Under the pieces are notes generated by a model, which saw only the letters and a list, made by a program, of their open reading frames with translations, had not been told where the DNA came from and did no database searches. From positions 1 to 44,423 of the forward strand of contig NZ_MUNP01000072.1 of assembly GCF_002001105.1 (NCBI RefSeq): DNA of 44,423 bases, read 5' to 3'. Source of the stretch: Rhodanobacter sp. C06. Its GTDB lineage: Bacteria > Pseudomonadota > Gammaproteobacteria > Xanthomonadales > Rhodanobacteraceae. A program made the translations under genes and the position numbers. Shown here piece by piece: positions 1 to 9,569 of this stretch (positions are counted from its first letter, which is position 1; the number at the start of each line of letters is the position of its first letter).

Positions 1-57
1 CTGTTTGCGCTGGTCAACCTATGGATGGCGCGCGGGATACTGCTGCAACCGAGATAG
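1..57 (+). CDS. Transposase C-terminal fragment (IS5-like), cut by window edge
   Basis: Only the last 18 codons and a TAG stop are inside the window. The residues read LFALVNLWMARGILLQPR. A Phe/Leu-Ala-Leu-Asn-Leu-Trp-Met-x-Arg tail is typical of IS5-family DDE transposases, where it follows the catalytic domain. The upstream part lies outside the window, so it cannot be said whether the gene is intact. The call rests on recognising this short tail and on the IS-like end that follows at about 180-201. It could also be the tail of another DDE transposase family. Confidence 0.5.
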   Translation: MFALVNLWMARGILLQPR

Positions 58-201
58 GGTTGCTGCGTCCGCCGTGGCCTGAAAAGGCTGGCGGCGGCAC
101 GAAGAACATGGAATGGGGCTCGCGGGCGGGAGCATCTTGCCTGCCGCTGGCTCAAATACGCGCCGAGAGCATGAGGCGGTGATTGATCAGACCATCCCTA
201 A
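1..201 (+). mobile_element. Right end of an IS5-like insertion sequence (partial)
   Basis: The transposase tail is followed by about 140 non-coding bases that end in gattgatcagaccatccc (181-198). Read from the outside, this gives GGGATGGTCTGATC, plausible as a terminal inverted repeat. The bases at its edge, CTAA (198-201), fit the YTAR target duplication of IS5-family elements. The left end is outside the window, so neither the inverted-repeat match nor the target duplication can be verified here. Confidence 0.4.
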
Positions 202-228
202 GACAATCCGACACTTAGCTGCGCTCGG

Positions 229-249
229 CGAAGTCCTCTCCTGGCACCA
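229..249 (+). other. Possible tRNA 3'-end remnant (att-like scar)
   Basis: The stretch cgaagtcctctcctggcacca can be read as the end of a tRNA gene: CGAAG as the end of the T-loop, TCCTC as the 3' T-stem (234-238), TCCTGGC as the 3' acceptor strand (239-245), discriminator A and an encoded CCA. No matching 5' T-stem or 5' acceptor strand lies upstream, so it is not a complete tRNA. A hairpin terminator follows within 10 bases, as is usual behind tRNA genes. Chance similarity is possible because the piece is only 21 bases long. Confidence 0.3.
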
Positions 250-255
250 ATTGTA

Positions 256-285
256 GACGAAGCCCGCAGCGATGCGGGCTTCGTC
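256..285. terminator. Hairpin terminator, 12-bp stem
   Basis: GACGAAGCCCGC (256-267) pairs perfectly with GCGGGCTTCGTC (274-285) around a 6-base loop. The U-run is weak on both strands (gtttc on plus). It sits 20 bases beyond the stop of the minus-strand VOC gene and just after the tRNA-like scar, so it could serve either direction. Confidence 0.6.
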
Positions 286-305
286 GTTTCTGCAGGCAGC
301 CTTCT

Positions 306-713
306 TCAGCGGCTTGCCGGACCCTTCAACTCCACCATGTTGCCCTGCGGGTCGTAGCAGTAGATCGACGGCCCTTCGCCGCGCGCGCCGTAGCGCGAGC
401 CCAGCTCGCCGATGCGCACGCCGTGCGCACGGAGATGGGCGAGGATCGCCGCCTCGTCCCAGTCCTCCACGCGCAGGCAGAGGTGATCCATGTTGTGGCC
501 TTCCGCACCCGGTGCGGCGCCGCCCTGCCGGCCCAGCTTGCCGTCCATGCCGACCAGGTCGATCAGCGAGGCGCCGGCGCGCAGCTGCACCAGGCCGATC
601 GCGTCCTGCCGTCGCTCCTCGCGGCAGCCCAGCACCTCGCAGTAGAAGCGCTGCATCGCTTCGAGGTCGATGGCGCGCAACACGACATGATCGATTTCGC
701 CGATGCGTATCAT
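306..713 (-). CDS. VOC (glyoxalase/bleomycin-resistance fold) family protein
   Basis: A 135-residue single-domain protein of the vicinal oxygen chelate superfamily. It begins MIRIGEIDHVVLRAIDLEA. It has the two beta-alpha-beta-beta-beta modules, with candidate metal ligands in the IDHV motif near residue 9, the MDHLCLRV motif in the second half and the glutamate of GNMVELKG near the C-terminus. The family includes glyoxalase I, extradiol dioxygenases and resistance proteins, so the substrate cannot be assigned. The ATG at 713 is preceded by GGGAG at a good distance. The open frame runs far upstream across the sialidase gene, but that extension is a high-GC shadow. The gene is divergent from the sialidase, with 75 bases between them. 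Confidence 0.8.
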   Translation of the reverse strand: MIRIGEIDHVVLRAIDLEAMQRFYCEVLGCREERRQDAIGLVQLRAGASLIDLVGMDGKLGRQGGAAPGAEGHNMDHLCLRVEDWDEAAILAHLRAHGVRIGELGSRYGARGEGPSIYCYDPQGNMVELKGPASR

Positions 714-788
714 GGTGCTCCCATGGGCTGACGGATGAAGGGTCGAGCATAGCCCACGCCCCCATCTCACCGTCCCGACGAGATCCCC

Positions 789-1979
789 ATGCCCCGCCCT
801 CGCGCCCACCTGCGCCGCGCCTTTGCCGTCCTGCTCGCAGGCACGCTGGCCACTGCCTGCTCGGCCCTGCCCGGCCGCGACGCGGCGCCGCTGTTCGAGC
901 GCGTCACGCTGGCGAAGCCGGGCGACAACGGCGTGCACACCTATCGCATTCCCGCGCTGGCGGTGGCGAAGGACGGCACCTTGCTGGCCAGCTACGACGC
1001 GCGCCTCGACGCGGCGCACGACCTGCCCGGCAAGATCGACATCCTGCTGCGCCGCAGCCGCGACGACGGACGGACCTGGAGCGCGCCGCAGACCGTGGTG
1101 CGCCACACCGAGGGTGCCGGTGCCGGCGCCGGCGACAGCAGCCTGCTGGTGGACCGCGACACCGGCCGCGTGTTCCTGTTCCATGCCTGGGCGCCGCGCG
1201 GTGTGGGTTTCCCCAACGCGCAGGCGGGCAACGCCGTCGACAGCACCACCACGCTGCACCCGCGCTACGTCTGGTCGGACGACGACGGCGCCACCTGGCA
1301 GGGGCCGCGCGACCTGATCGCGGCGATCAAGCGCCCCGACTGGAAGGGCATGTTCGCCACCTCCGGCCACGGCATCCAGTTGTTCGATGATCACTCCGCA
1401 CGCGGACGGCTGATCCAGCCCTACGTGTTCCGCGGCTCCGACAACCTCGTCCATGCCGTCAACGCCTACAGCGGCGACCACGGCACCAGCTGGCACATCG
1501 GCGCCCCGCTCGGCGGCCGGCTGGACGAGAACAAGGTGGTGGAACTGGCCGACGGCACGGTGATGCAGAACAGCCGCTCCTCCGATCCGAAGGTGCATGC
1601 GCGCATGGTCGCGCTGTCGCGGGACGGCGGCATCCATTTCGGGCCGACGGAACCCGACCCGCAACTGCCCGACCCGCACAACAACGGCGACCTCATCCGC
1701 GTCGCGCCGCTGGCCGCCACCGACCGGCCGGAATCGCACTGGCTGCTGTTCAGCAACACCGCCGACCCGACCGAGCGCCGCACGCTCACCGTGCGCATGT
1801 CCTGCGACGACGGCCGCGACTGGAACGCCGGCCGCGTGGTCGATCCGGGCGACGCGATGTACTCGGTGATGGCGCGCCTGCCGGACGGCAGCTTCGGCAT
1901 CTTCTGGGAGGACGGCGACGGCAACCTCAGCTACGCGCGCTTCAACCTCGCCTGGCTGGGCCATCCCTGCCGCAGCTGA
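789..1979 (+). CDS. Exo-alpha-sialidase (BNR-repeat neuraminidase), lipoprotein
   Basis: A 396-residue sialidase-type beta-propeller. The N-terminus has a basic start, a hydrophobic stretch and the lipobox-like LATAC with Cys24, so outer-membrane anchoring is likely. The sialidase hallmark YRIP lies at residues 52-55 and carries the first arginine of the active-site triad. Several Asp boxes (S-x-D-x-G-x-T-W) follow: SRDDGRTWS, SDDDGATWQ, SGDHGTSW and SCDDGRDW. Proteins of this family release terminal sialic acids or related sugars. Some environmental members act on other acidic sugars, so the exact substrate is open. No sialic-acid transport or catabolism genes lie next to it, which suggests scavenging or glycan trimming on its own. 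Confidence 0.85.
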   Translation: MPRPRAHLRRAFAVLLAGTLATACSALPGRDAAPLFERVTLAKPGDNGVHTYRIPALAVAKDGTLLASYDARLDAAHDLPGKIDILLRRSRDDGRTWSAPQTVVRHTEGAGAGAGDSSLLVDRDTGRVFLFHAWAPRGVGFPNAQAGNAVDSTTTLHPRYVWSDDDGATWQGPRDLIAAIKRPDWKGMFATSGHGIQLFDDHSARGRLIQPYVFRGSDNLVHAVNAYSGDHGTSWHIGAPLGGRLDENKVVELADGTVMQNSRSSDPKVHARMVALSRDGGIHFGPTEPDPQLPDPHNNGDLIRVAPLAATDRPESHWLLFSNTADPTERRTLTVRMSCDDGRDWNAGRVVDPGDAMYSVMARLPDGSFGIFWEDGDGNLSYARFNLAWLGHPCRS

Positions 1980-2019
1980 ATCGCACCGTCGGGCAGGCGT
2001 GCACCGCCCGCCGTCCCTG

Positions 2020-2025
2020 TATAAT
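2020..2025 (+). promoter_or_regulatory. Perfect -10 box upstream of the glycine riboswitch
   Basis: TATAAT matches the sigma-70 -10 consensus exactly. No good -35 hexamer is seen 17 bases upstream. Transcription would start around 2032-2034, about ten bases before the first riboswitch helix, which is the expected arrangement. Confidence 0.65.
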
Positions 2026-2041
2026 CGGCGGGTGAAAACGC

Positions 2042-2223
2042 ATGGTGGGAGAAGCGGCGCCCTCGCAAGAAGTGCACCGCTGCCGAAGGCGCAACGCCCG
2101 TAATCGCTCAGGCCCCATACCATCCTGCGTCAAGCACTCTGGAGAGAGCGGTTGAATCCGCCGCCGAAGGGGCACGAGGTGCGCTCATTGCGCCTCCAAA
2201 CTCTCAGGCAAAAGGACAGAGGG
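2042..2223 (+). promoter_or_regulatory. Tandem glycine riboswitch (two aptamers)
   Basis: Two glycine-aptamer units lie in series. Aptamer 1 is closed by ATGGT (2042-2046) with ACCAT (2119-2123) and holds GGGAGAAG, GCCGAAGG and CTCAGGC-type elements. Aptamer 2 is closed by CTCT (2137-2140) with AGAG (2219-2222) and carries GGAGAGAG, GCCGAAGGGG and the textbook CTCAGGCAAAAGGACAG end. A short linker joins them, as in known cooperative tandem glycine riboswitches. The start codon of gcvP is 45 bases downstream. In known examples glycine binding turns on expression of glycine-cleavage genes. Confidence 0.95.
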
Positions 2224-2263
2224 GCGCCCCGCGTGCGGCTCGCACGTTGACTTCGGACGCCCC
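2221..2263 (+). promoter_or_regulatory. Likely riboswitch expression platform
   Basis: After the second aptamer, GGGGCG (2221-2226) can pair with CGCCCC (2258-2263), just before the gcvP ATG. Inside this is a short stem CGTGCG/CGCACG (2232-2237 with 2241-2246). There is no U-run, so control of ribosome access is more likely than transcription termination. The first helix overlaps the 3' strand of aptamer-2 P1, so the two structures would compete. No good Shine-Dalgarno sequence is visible. Confidence 0.45.
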
Positions 2264-2267
2264 TGCC

Positions 2268-5189
<2,922 letters not shown>

Positions 5190-5196
5190 TGGCCCG

Positions 5197-5222
5197 CCCC
5201 TAACCCGCATGCGGGTTAGGGG
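5197..5222. terminator. Perfect 26-base palindrome after gcvP
   Basis: The left half CCCCTAACCCGCA is exactly mirrored by TGCGGGTTAGGGG, starting 8 bases after the gcvP stop. It gives a very stable hairpin but has no U-run, so it may be a weak terminator, an mRNA-protecting stem or a repeat element. Confidence 0.5.
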
Positions 5223-5235
5223 TCTGCACCACCTG

Positions 5236-5297
5236 CATGTCGGGCTGAAGCCCGACCTACCGTATGCCTGACGTAGGTCGGGTTCCAGCCCGACATG
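5236..5297. repeat. REP-like inverted repeat
   Basis: A 24-base arm (5236-5259) is followed after 14 bases by its near-complement (5274-5297). Each arm is itself a small hairpin: GTCGGGCT with AGCCCGAC, and GTCGGGTT with AGCCCGAC. A pair of head-to-head units of this kind is the structure of a BIME made of two REP elements. Repeats with a GTAGGTCGGG core are, from memory, frequent between genes in this bacterial group. The copy number in the genome cannot be seen here. Confidence 0.6.
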
Positions 5298-5321
5298 CCA
5301 CACACATCAGCAGCGCCTCCA

Positions 5322-5345
5322 AGCCCCGCCTCGCGTGGGGCTTTT
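5322..5345 (+). terminator. Rho-independent terminator for gcvP transcript
   Basis: AGCCCCGC (5322-5329) pairs with GCGTGGGGCT (about 5333-5342), with one G-U pair or bulge, and is followed by CTTTTTC. The stem plus U-run on the plus strand makes it the most probable end of the gcvP message. Confidence 0.7.
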
Positions 5346-5441
5346 TCGTTCCAGGAGTGCGGTCATGGATGGCCGCCTGTCTGATTCGCGCAATCAGGGA
5401 CGACCACATGCTTAGCGGCATTGAATCCGCCTCATCTCCCC

Positions 5442-5462
5442 GCATGTGTACTTTGCACATGC
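5442..5462. promoter_or_regulatory. 7-7-7 dyad upstream of ovoA, possible operator
   Basis: GCATGTG (5442-5448) and CACATGC (5456-5462) are perfect inverted repeats with 7 bases between them, about 85 bases before the chosen ovoA start. The remainder of 5346-5545 holds no convincing gene or clear -35/-10 pair. The dyad could be a transcription-factor site, but no regulator can be named. Confidence 0.35.
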
Positions 5463-5545
5463 CCGCAGGGCCGCACGCCGGCACACGTGCCAGAATGCAA
5501 ATTCCCCAGGCGCCATCCATTCCCCGGGATCGAGAGGTCATCGCC

Positions 5546-7696
5546 TTGAACGCTTCCACGCTCGCCGAAGCCGGCCGCCGCATCGACGCCGTCACCACGC
5601 CGCTGCCGCGGACACCGGACCTGCACGAGACCGATCCCGCGCGCATGCGCCGGGCGTTGCGCGAGTACTTCACCAGCACCTTCGACCGCTACGAGTCGCT
5701 GTTCCAGACGCTGGCCGTCGATGCGGCCTGGTACGAGCCGGCTATCACGCTGCGCCATCCGCTGGTCTTCTACTACGGCCACACCGCCACGTTCTTCGTC
5801 AACAAGCTGCTGTTGACGCGGATGATCGAGGAGCGCGTCGACCCGCATCTCGAATCCGTGTTCGCGGTGGGCGTGGACGAGATGGGCTGGGACGATCTCA
5901 ATGACGCGCACTACGAGTGGCCCAGCGTGGCCGAGGTGCAGGCTTATCGCGACAAGGTGCGCGCGCTGGTGCTGCGCCAGATAGACGAGGCGCCGCTGAG
6001 CTTGCCGATAGCCTGGGACCACCCGTGGTGGGCCATAGTCATGGGCATCGAGCACGAGCGCATCCACCTGGAAACCTCGTCGGTGCTGATCCGCCAGCAC
6101 AAGCTGGCCTACGTGAAACCGCACTCCGCGTGGCAGCCCTGCACGCAAACCGGCGAGGCGCCGCAGAACACGCTGGTGAAGGTGCCGGCCGGCAAGGTCG
6201 TGCTGGGCCGCGGCATCGCCAGCGCCATCTACGGCTGGGACAACGAATACGGCAGCCATGAAACCGAGGTGCCCGCCTTCGAGGCCAGCCGCATGCTGGT
6301 CAGCAACCGCGAGTTCCTCGCCTTCGTCGAAGCCGGCGGCTACACCCAATCCGGTTACTGGGAAGACGAAGGCAACGGCTGGCGCGAATTCGCCAAGGCC
6401 GACCATCCCACGTTCTGGCGCCGCTCGGACGAGGGCTGGCTGCTGCGACTGATGACCGCCGAAGTGCCGATGCCTTGGGACTGGCCGGTGGAAGTGAACT
6501 ACCACGAGGCCAAGGCGTTCTGCCGTTGGAAATCCGCCCATAGTGGCCAGCCGGTGCGCCTGCCCACCGAGGACGAGTGGTATCGCCTGTATGCCGAAAG
6601 CCGGCGCGGCGTGCCGGACGGCGAAACGCCGGACGCGAACCTCAACCTCGCGCACTGGGCTTCGTCATGCCCGGTGAACCATTTCGCGCAAGGCGAGTTC
6701 TTCGATGTCGCCGGCAATGCCTGGCAGTGGACGGAAACGCCGATCTATCCATTCGAAGGTTTCCAGGTACACCCGATCTACGACGACTTCAGCACGCCCA
6801 CCTTCGACGGCCGCCACAACCTGATGAAGGGCGGCTCGTGGATCGCCACCGGCAACGAGGCCGAGGCCGCCTCGCGCTACGCCTTCCGCCGCCACTTCTT
6901 CCAGCATGCAGGGTTTCGCTACGTGATTTCCAAGCACCTCAAGCCGGCCCCGGCCTCGCACTACGAAACCGACAAGCTGCTCAGCGAATACGCCGAGTTC
7001 CACTATGGCGACAGCTATTTCGGCGTGCCGAACTTCCCGCAGGCGCTGGCGGAACTGGCGATCACGGCGCTGGGCAATGCGCCGAAGCGCACTGCGCTGG
7101 ATCTCGGCTGCGCCTCCGGCCGCGCCACGTTCGAGCTGGCCCGCCACTTCGGCCGCGTCACCGGCGTGGACTTCTCCGCGCGCTTCATCGGGCAAGGCGT
7201 GGCGCTGGCGCGCGGCGACAGCCTGCGCTACCTGCTGGCGGACGAAGGCGAGCTGGTCGAATACAAGTCGCGCAACCTCGCCGAGCTTGGCCTCGCGGAC
7301 ACCGTCGCCAAGGTGGAGTTCTTCCAGGGCGACGCCTGCAATCTCAAGCCACAGTTCACCGGCTACGACTTCATCCTCGCCGCGAACCTGATCGACCGCC
7401 TCTACAACCCGGCGCAGTTCCTCGAAGCGATCCACGAGCGCCTGAATCCCGGCGGCATCCTGATGATCACCTCGCCCTACACCTGGCTCGCCGAACACAC
7501 GCCGCGCGCGGACTGGGTGGGGGGCTTCAAGAAGGACGGCGAAAGCTTCACCACGCTGGACGGCCTCGACGCCATCCTCGGCAAATACTTCGAACGGCTG
7601 GGCGAGCCACGCGCGGTGCCGTTCGTGATACGCGAGACACGCCGCAAGTTCCAGCACACCTTGTCCGAAGTGACGCTGTGGCGGCGACGCGCATAG
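5546..7696 (+). CDS. ovoA: 5-histidylcysteine sulfoxide synthase / mercaptohistidine N-methyltransferase (OvoA)
   Basis: A 716-residue enzyme with the three-part OvoA layout. An N-terminal DinB-like region has YYGHT near residue 79 and the iron motif HERIHLE (His170, His174, Glu176). A middle formylglycine-generating-enzyme-like domain has SCPVNHFAQGEFFDVAGNAW and KGGSW. A C-terminal SAM methyltransferase begins near residue 515 with LDLGCASGRATF. OvoA joins cysteine and histidine oxidatively, and its methyltransferase part is thought to methylate the imidazole at the last step of ovothiol A synthesis. EgtB of ergothioneine synthesis lacks this methyltransferase, which decides the call. TTG 5546 is preferred because of GAGAGG 8 bases upstream. 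ATG 5495 is in frame and would add 17 residues, but it lacks a ribosome site. Confidence 0.92.
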   Translation: MNASTLAEAGRRIDAVTTPLPRTPDLHETDPARMRRALREYFTSTFDRYESLFQTLAVDAAWYEPAITLRHPLVFYYGHTATFFVNKLLLTRMIEERVDPHLESVFAVGVDEMGWDDLNDAHYEWPSVAEVQAYRDKVRALVLRQIDEAPLSLPIAWDHPWWAIVMGIEHERIHLETSSVLIRQHKLAYVKPHSAWQPCTQTGEAPQNTLVKVPAGKVVLGRGIASAIYGWDNEYGSHETEVPAFEASRMLVSNREFLAFVEAGGYTQSGYWEDEGNGWREFAKADHPTFWRRSDEGWLLRLMTAEVPMPWDWPVEVNYHEAKAFCRWKSAHSGQPVRLPTEDEWYRLYAESRRGVPDGETPDANLNLAHWASSCPVNHFAQGEFFDVAGNAWQWTETPIYPFEGFQVHPIYDDFSTPTFDGRHNLMKGGSWIATGNEAEAASRYAFRRHFFQHAGFRYVISKHLKPAPASHYETDKLLSEYAEFHYGDSYFGVPNFPQALAELAITALGNAPKRTALDLGCASGRATFELARHFGRVTGVDFSARFIGQGVALARGDSLRYLLADEGELVEYKSRNLAELGLADTVAKVEFFQGDACNLKPQFTGYDFILAANLIDRLYNPAQFLEAIHERLNPGGILMITSPYTWLAEHTPRADWVGGFKKDGESFTTLDGLDAILGKYFERLGEPRAVPFVIRETRRKFQHTLSEVTLWRRRA

Positions 7697-7711
7697 GCTG
7701 CCACGGGGTCT

Positions 7712-7807
7712 CCTCCCCCTGCATGCAGGGGGAGGCCGGGAGGGGGTTGGCCTTTTGCCCTCCAACCCGGGCACCCCACCCCAACCCTCCCCTGCACGCA
7801 GGGGAGG
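7712..7807. repeat. Pair of inverted palindromic repeats between ovoA and ovoB
   Basis: A perfect 24-base palindrome (7712-7735, half CCTCCCCCTGCA) is followed 50 bases on by a second hairpin, CCTCCCCTGC (7786-7795) with GCAGGGGAGG (7798-7807). The sequence after the first (gggagggggttgg) is close to the complement of the sequence before the second (ccaaccctccc). The two units therefore lie in opposite orientation, as in a BIME. The pair fills most of the gap inside the ovoA-ovoB operon. Confidence 0.6.
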
Positions 7808-7838
7808 GAGTCCCACCGGCAAGGATGGAATACGCGCC

Positions 7839-9002
7839 GTGAAATTCGATTTCGACCAGCCCATCGACCGCCACGGCAGCCACGCGACGAAGCTCGACGC
7901 CCGCGCGCAGAAGTTCGGCACGGCCGATGTCGCGCCGCTGTGGATCGCCGACATGGATTTCGCCGCGCCACCGTGCGTGGTCGAGGCGCTGCAGGAACGC
8001 GCCCGTCATCCGATCTACGGCTACACGCAATACCCGGCCAGCCTGCTTGATGCACTGATCGGCTGGTGCGCGCGACGCCATCGCTGGACGGTGACGCGCG
8101 AGGCCATCGTGCCGGTCAACGGCGTGCTGGCCGCGCTCTCCGCCGCGCTGCAGGCGGTGACGTCACCCGGCGACGCGGTGATCGTGCAGCCGCCGGTCTA
8201 CGGCGGCTTCTTCCACGCCACCAGTGCCTGCGGCCGCAAGCTGGTGTTCAACCCGCTGCTCGAACGCGATGGCCGCTACACGATGGATTTCGCGCAACTG
8301 GGGCAGTGCGTGAAGGATGGCGCGCGCGTGCTGCTGCTGTGCAATCCGCACAACCCGGTGGGTCGCGTCTGGAGCGAAGCCGAGCTCACCGAACTGCTGC
8401 AGCTCGCGCGCCGCCACGAACTGGCCATCATCAGCGACGAAGTGCACGGCGACCTCGCGCTGCCCGACGCGCGCCACATCCCGCTGGCCACGCTCGCCCG
8501 CACGGACGACCGCATCATTTCGGTGGTTTCGCCCAGCAAGAGCTTCAACCTGCAGGGCCTGGCGCTGTCCGTGCTGGTGGCATCGCGGGCGGAGCTGCGT
8601 GCCGCAGTGGTGCGCAAGGTCGACGAGCTGCATCTCGACGGCGCCAATCCATTCGCGATCGCTGCAGCGGAGGCGGCGTGGTCGCAAGGCGATGCATGGC
8701 TGGACACCCTGCTCGGCTACCTCGCCGGCACGCGCGATCTGGTCGCCGAACGCCTGCGCACACAGCTACCCGCGCTGCGCCTGCAGCCGGCCGAGGCCGG
8801 CTATCTGCTGTGGCTGGATTGCCGCGCACTGGGCACGGACGACCACGCGCTGCGCGATTTCTTCGTCCACCACTGCAAGCTCGGCCTGAATCCCGGCATC
8901 GACTTCGGCCCCGGCGGCAGCGGCTTCATGCGCATGAACATCGGTGCGCCGCGGCGCAATGTCGAGGCGGCGCTGGATGCCATCGAGGCGGCAGTGGGGT
9001 GA
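7839..9002 (+). CDS. ovoB: PLP-dependent C-S lyase, MalY/PatB type, likely OvoB
   Basis: A 387-residue fold-type I PLP enzyme of the MalY/PatB cystathionine beta-lyase group. Features are PLWIADMDFAAP and GYTQYP near the N-terminus, CNPHNPVGRVW, SDEVHGDL and the PLP site SPSKSFNLQG with Lys234. It follows OvoA on the same strand. OvoB is the known PLP lyase that cleaves the hercynine-like cysteine conjugate made by OvoA to give the thiol-histidine, and it belongs to this family, so the assignment rests on family plus neighbour. A general cystathionine beta-lyase is the alternative. The start is GTG 7839, giving MKFDFDQPIDRHGS; AAGGA lies 13 bases upstream, rather far. A repeat pair separates the two genes. 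Confidence 0.8.
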   Translation: MKFDFDQPIDRHGSHATKLDARAQKFGTADVAPLWIADMDFAAPPCVVEALQERARHPIYGYTQYPASLLDALIGWCARRHRWTVTREAIVPVNGVLAALSAALQAVTSPGDAVIVQPPVYGGFFHATSACGRKLVFNPLLERDGRYTMDFAQLGQCVKDGARVLLLCNPHNPVGRVWSEAELTELLQLARRHELAIISDEVHGDLALPDARHIPLATLARTDDRIISVVSPSKSFNLQGLALSVLVASRAELRAAVVRKVDELHLDGANPFAIAAAEAAWSQGDAWLDTLLGYLAGTRDLVAERLRTQLPALRLQPAEAGYLLWLDCRALGTDDHALRDFFVHHCKLGLNPGIDFGPGGSGFMRMNIGAPRRNVEAALDAIEAAVG

Positions 9003-9170
9003 TGACTCTCGCCAAAGCCAAAGGCTGCTTCCGACCCTGAGGAATCAGCCGGCGTCTTGATCTGGCTGCCACAAAGCCGCCGGTCGGAACTTTGCCCACG
9101 CTCGGCGTGCACAGTTGGGTTCGGAGCGACAGAGGAGCTGCGTGCGATTTGCGCCCGCGGGGTCATCCGC

Positions 9171-9214
9171 TTGCAAATCACCCATGCTCGCCTTACAGTG
9201 AACCAAATGGTTCA
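9171..9214 (+). promoter_or_regulatory. Promoter with operator dyad over the arsR-type start codon
   Basis: TTGCAA (9171-9176) and TACAGT (9194-9199) are spaced by exactly 17 bases. Transcription would begin near 9206-9207, at or beside the A of ATG 9207. A perfect 7-base inverted repeat, TGAACCA-aa-TGGTTCA (9199-9214), covers the -10 edge, the +1 site and the start codon. This fits autorepression by the ArsR-type protein and a leaderless mRNA. The rest of 9003-9170 shows no feature. Confidence 0.6.
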
Positions 9215-9569
9215 GTATCAAGCCCGCCTCGACGCAACGTTCGCCGCGCTCTCCGATGTCACCCGACGCGGCGTACTGGAGCAGCTCTGGCGTGCAGACG
9301 CCTCAGTCACCGATCTTGCCCAACGGTTCCGCATGACCCTCACGGGCATGAAGAAGCACGTCAGCATCCTGGAGCAGGCGGGGCTGGTGACCACGGAGAA
9401 GATCGGGCGCGTGCGAACCTGCAGGCTCGGGCAGCGACGGCTGGAAGAAGAGGCCGCCTGGATCGAGCAACACCGCCAACTGTGGACCGCGCGTTTCGAC
9501 GCGCTGGACGAGATTGTCGAAGACTTGAACCGCAAGGAGAAGGCAAATGCCACAAGCCAAAGAAGGTAG
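9207..9569 (+). CDS. ArsR-family winged-helix regulator
   Basis: A 120-residue ArsR/SmtB-like regulator. It begins MVQYQARLDATFAALSDVTR, followed by the helix-turn-helix segment (VTDLAQRFRMTLTGMKKHVS) and the wing (GLVTTEKIGRVRTCRLG). No metal-binding cysteine motif is seen. This matches the ArsR subgroup found beside SRPBCC proteins rather than metal sensors. The start is set at ATG 9207, as homologs begin at this MVQYQ motif. A GTG at 9198 is also in frame. It overlaps the next gene by 23 bases, so the two are probably translated together. Confidence 0.85.
   Translation: MVQYQARLDATFAALSDVTRRGVLEQLWRADASVTDLAQRFRMTLTGMKKHVSILEQAGLVTTEKIGRVRTCRLGQRRLEEEAAWIEQHRQLWTARFDALDEIVEDLNRKEKANATSQRR

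Noticed and set aside
306-2123. 605-residue fusion of a long N-terminal part with the VOC domain
   Set aside because: The upstream part is antisense to the sialidase, and a good ribosome site and start lie at 713 where the VOC domain begins.
5190-5345. CRISPR-like array
   Set aside because: The repeats are inverted palindromes, not regularly spaced direct repeats, and no cas gene is present.
5546-7696. EgtB (ergothioneine) as the identity of the sulfoxide synthase
   Set aside because: The C-terminal SAM methyltransferase and the OvoA-specific middle domain motifs fit OvoA, and no egtD-like gene is nearby.
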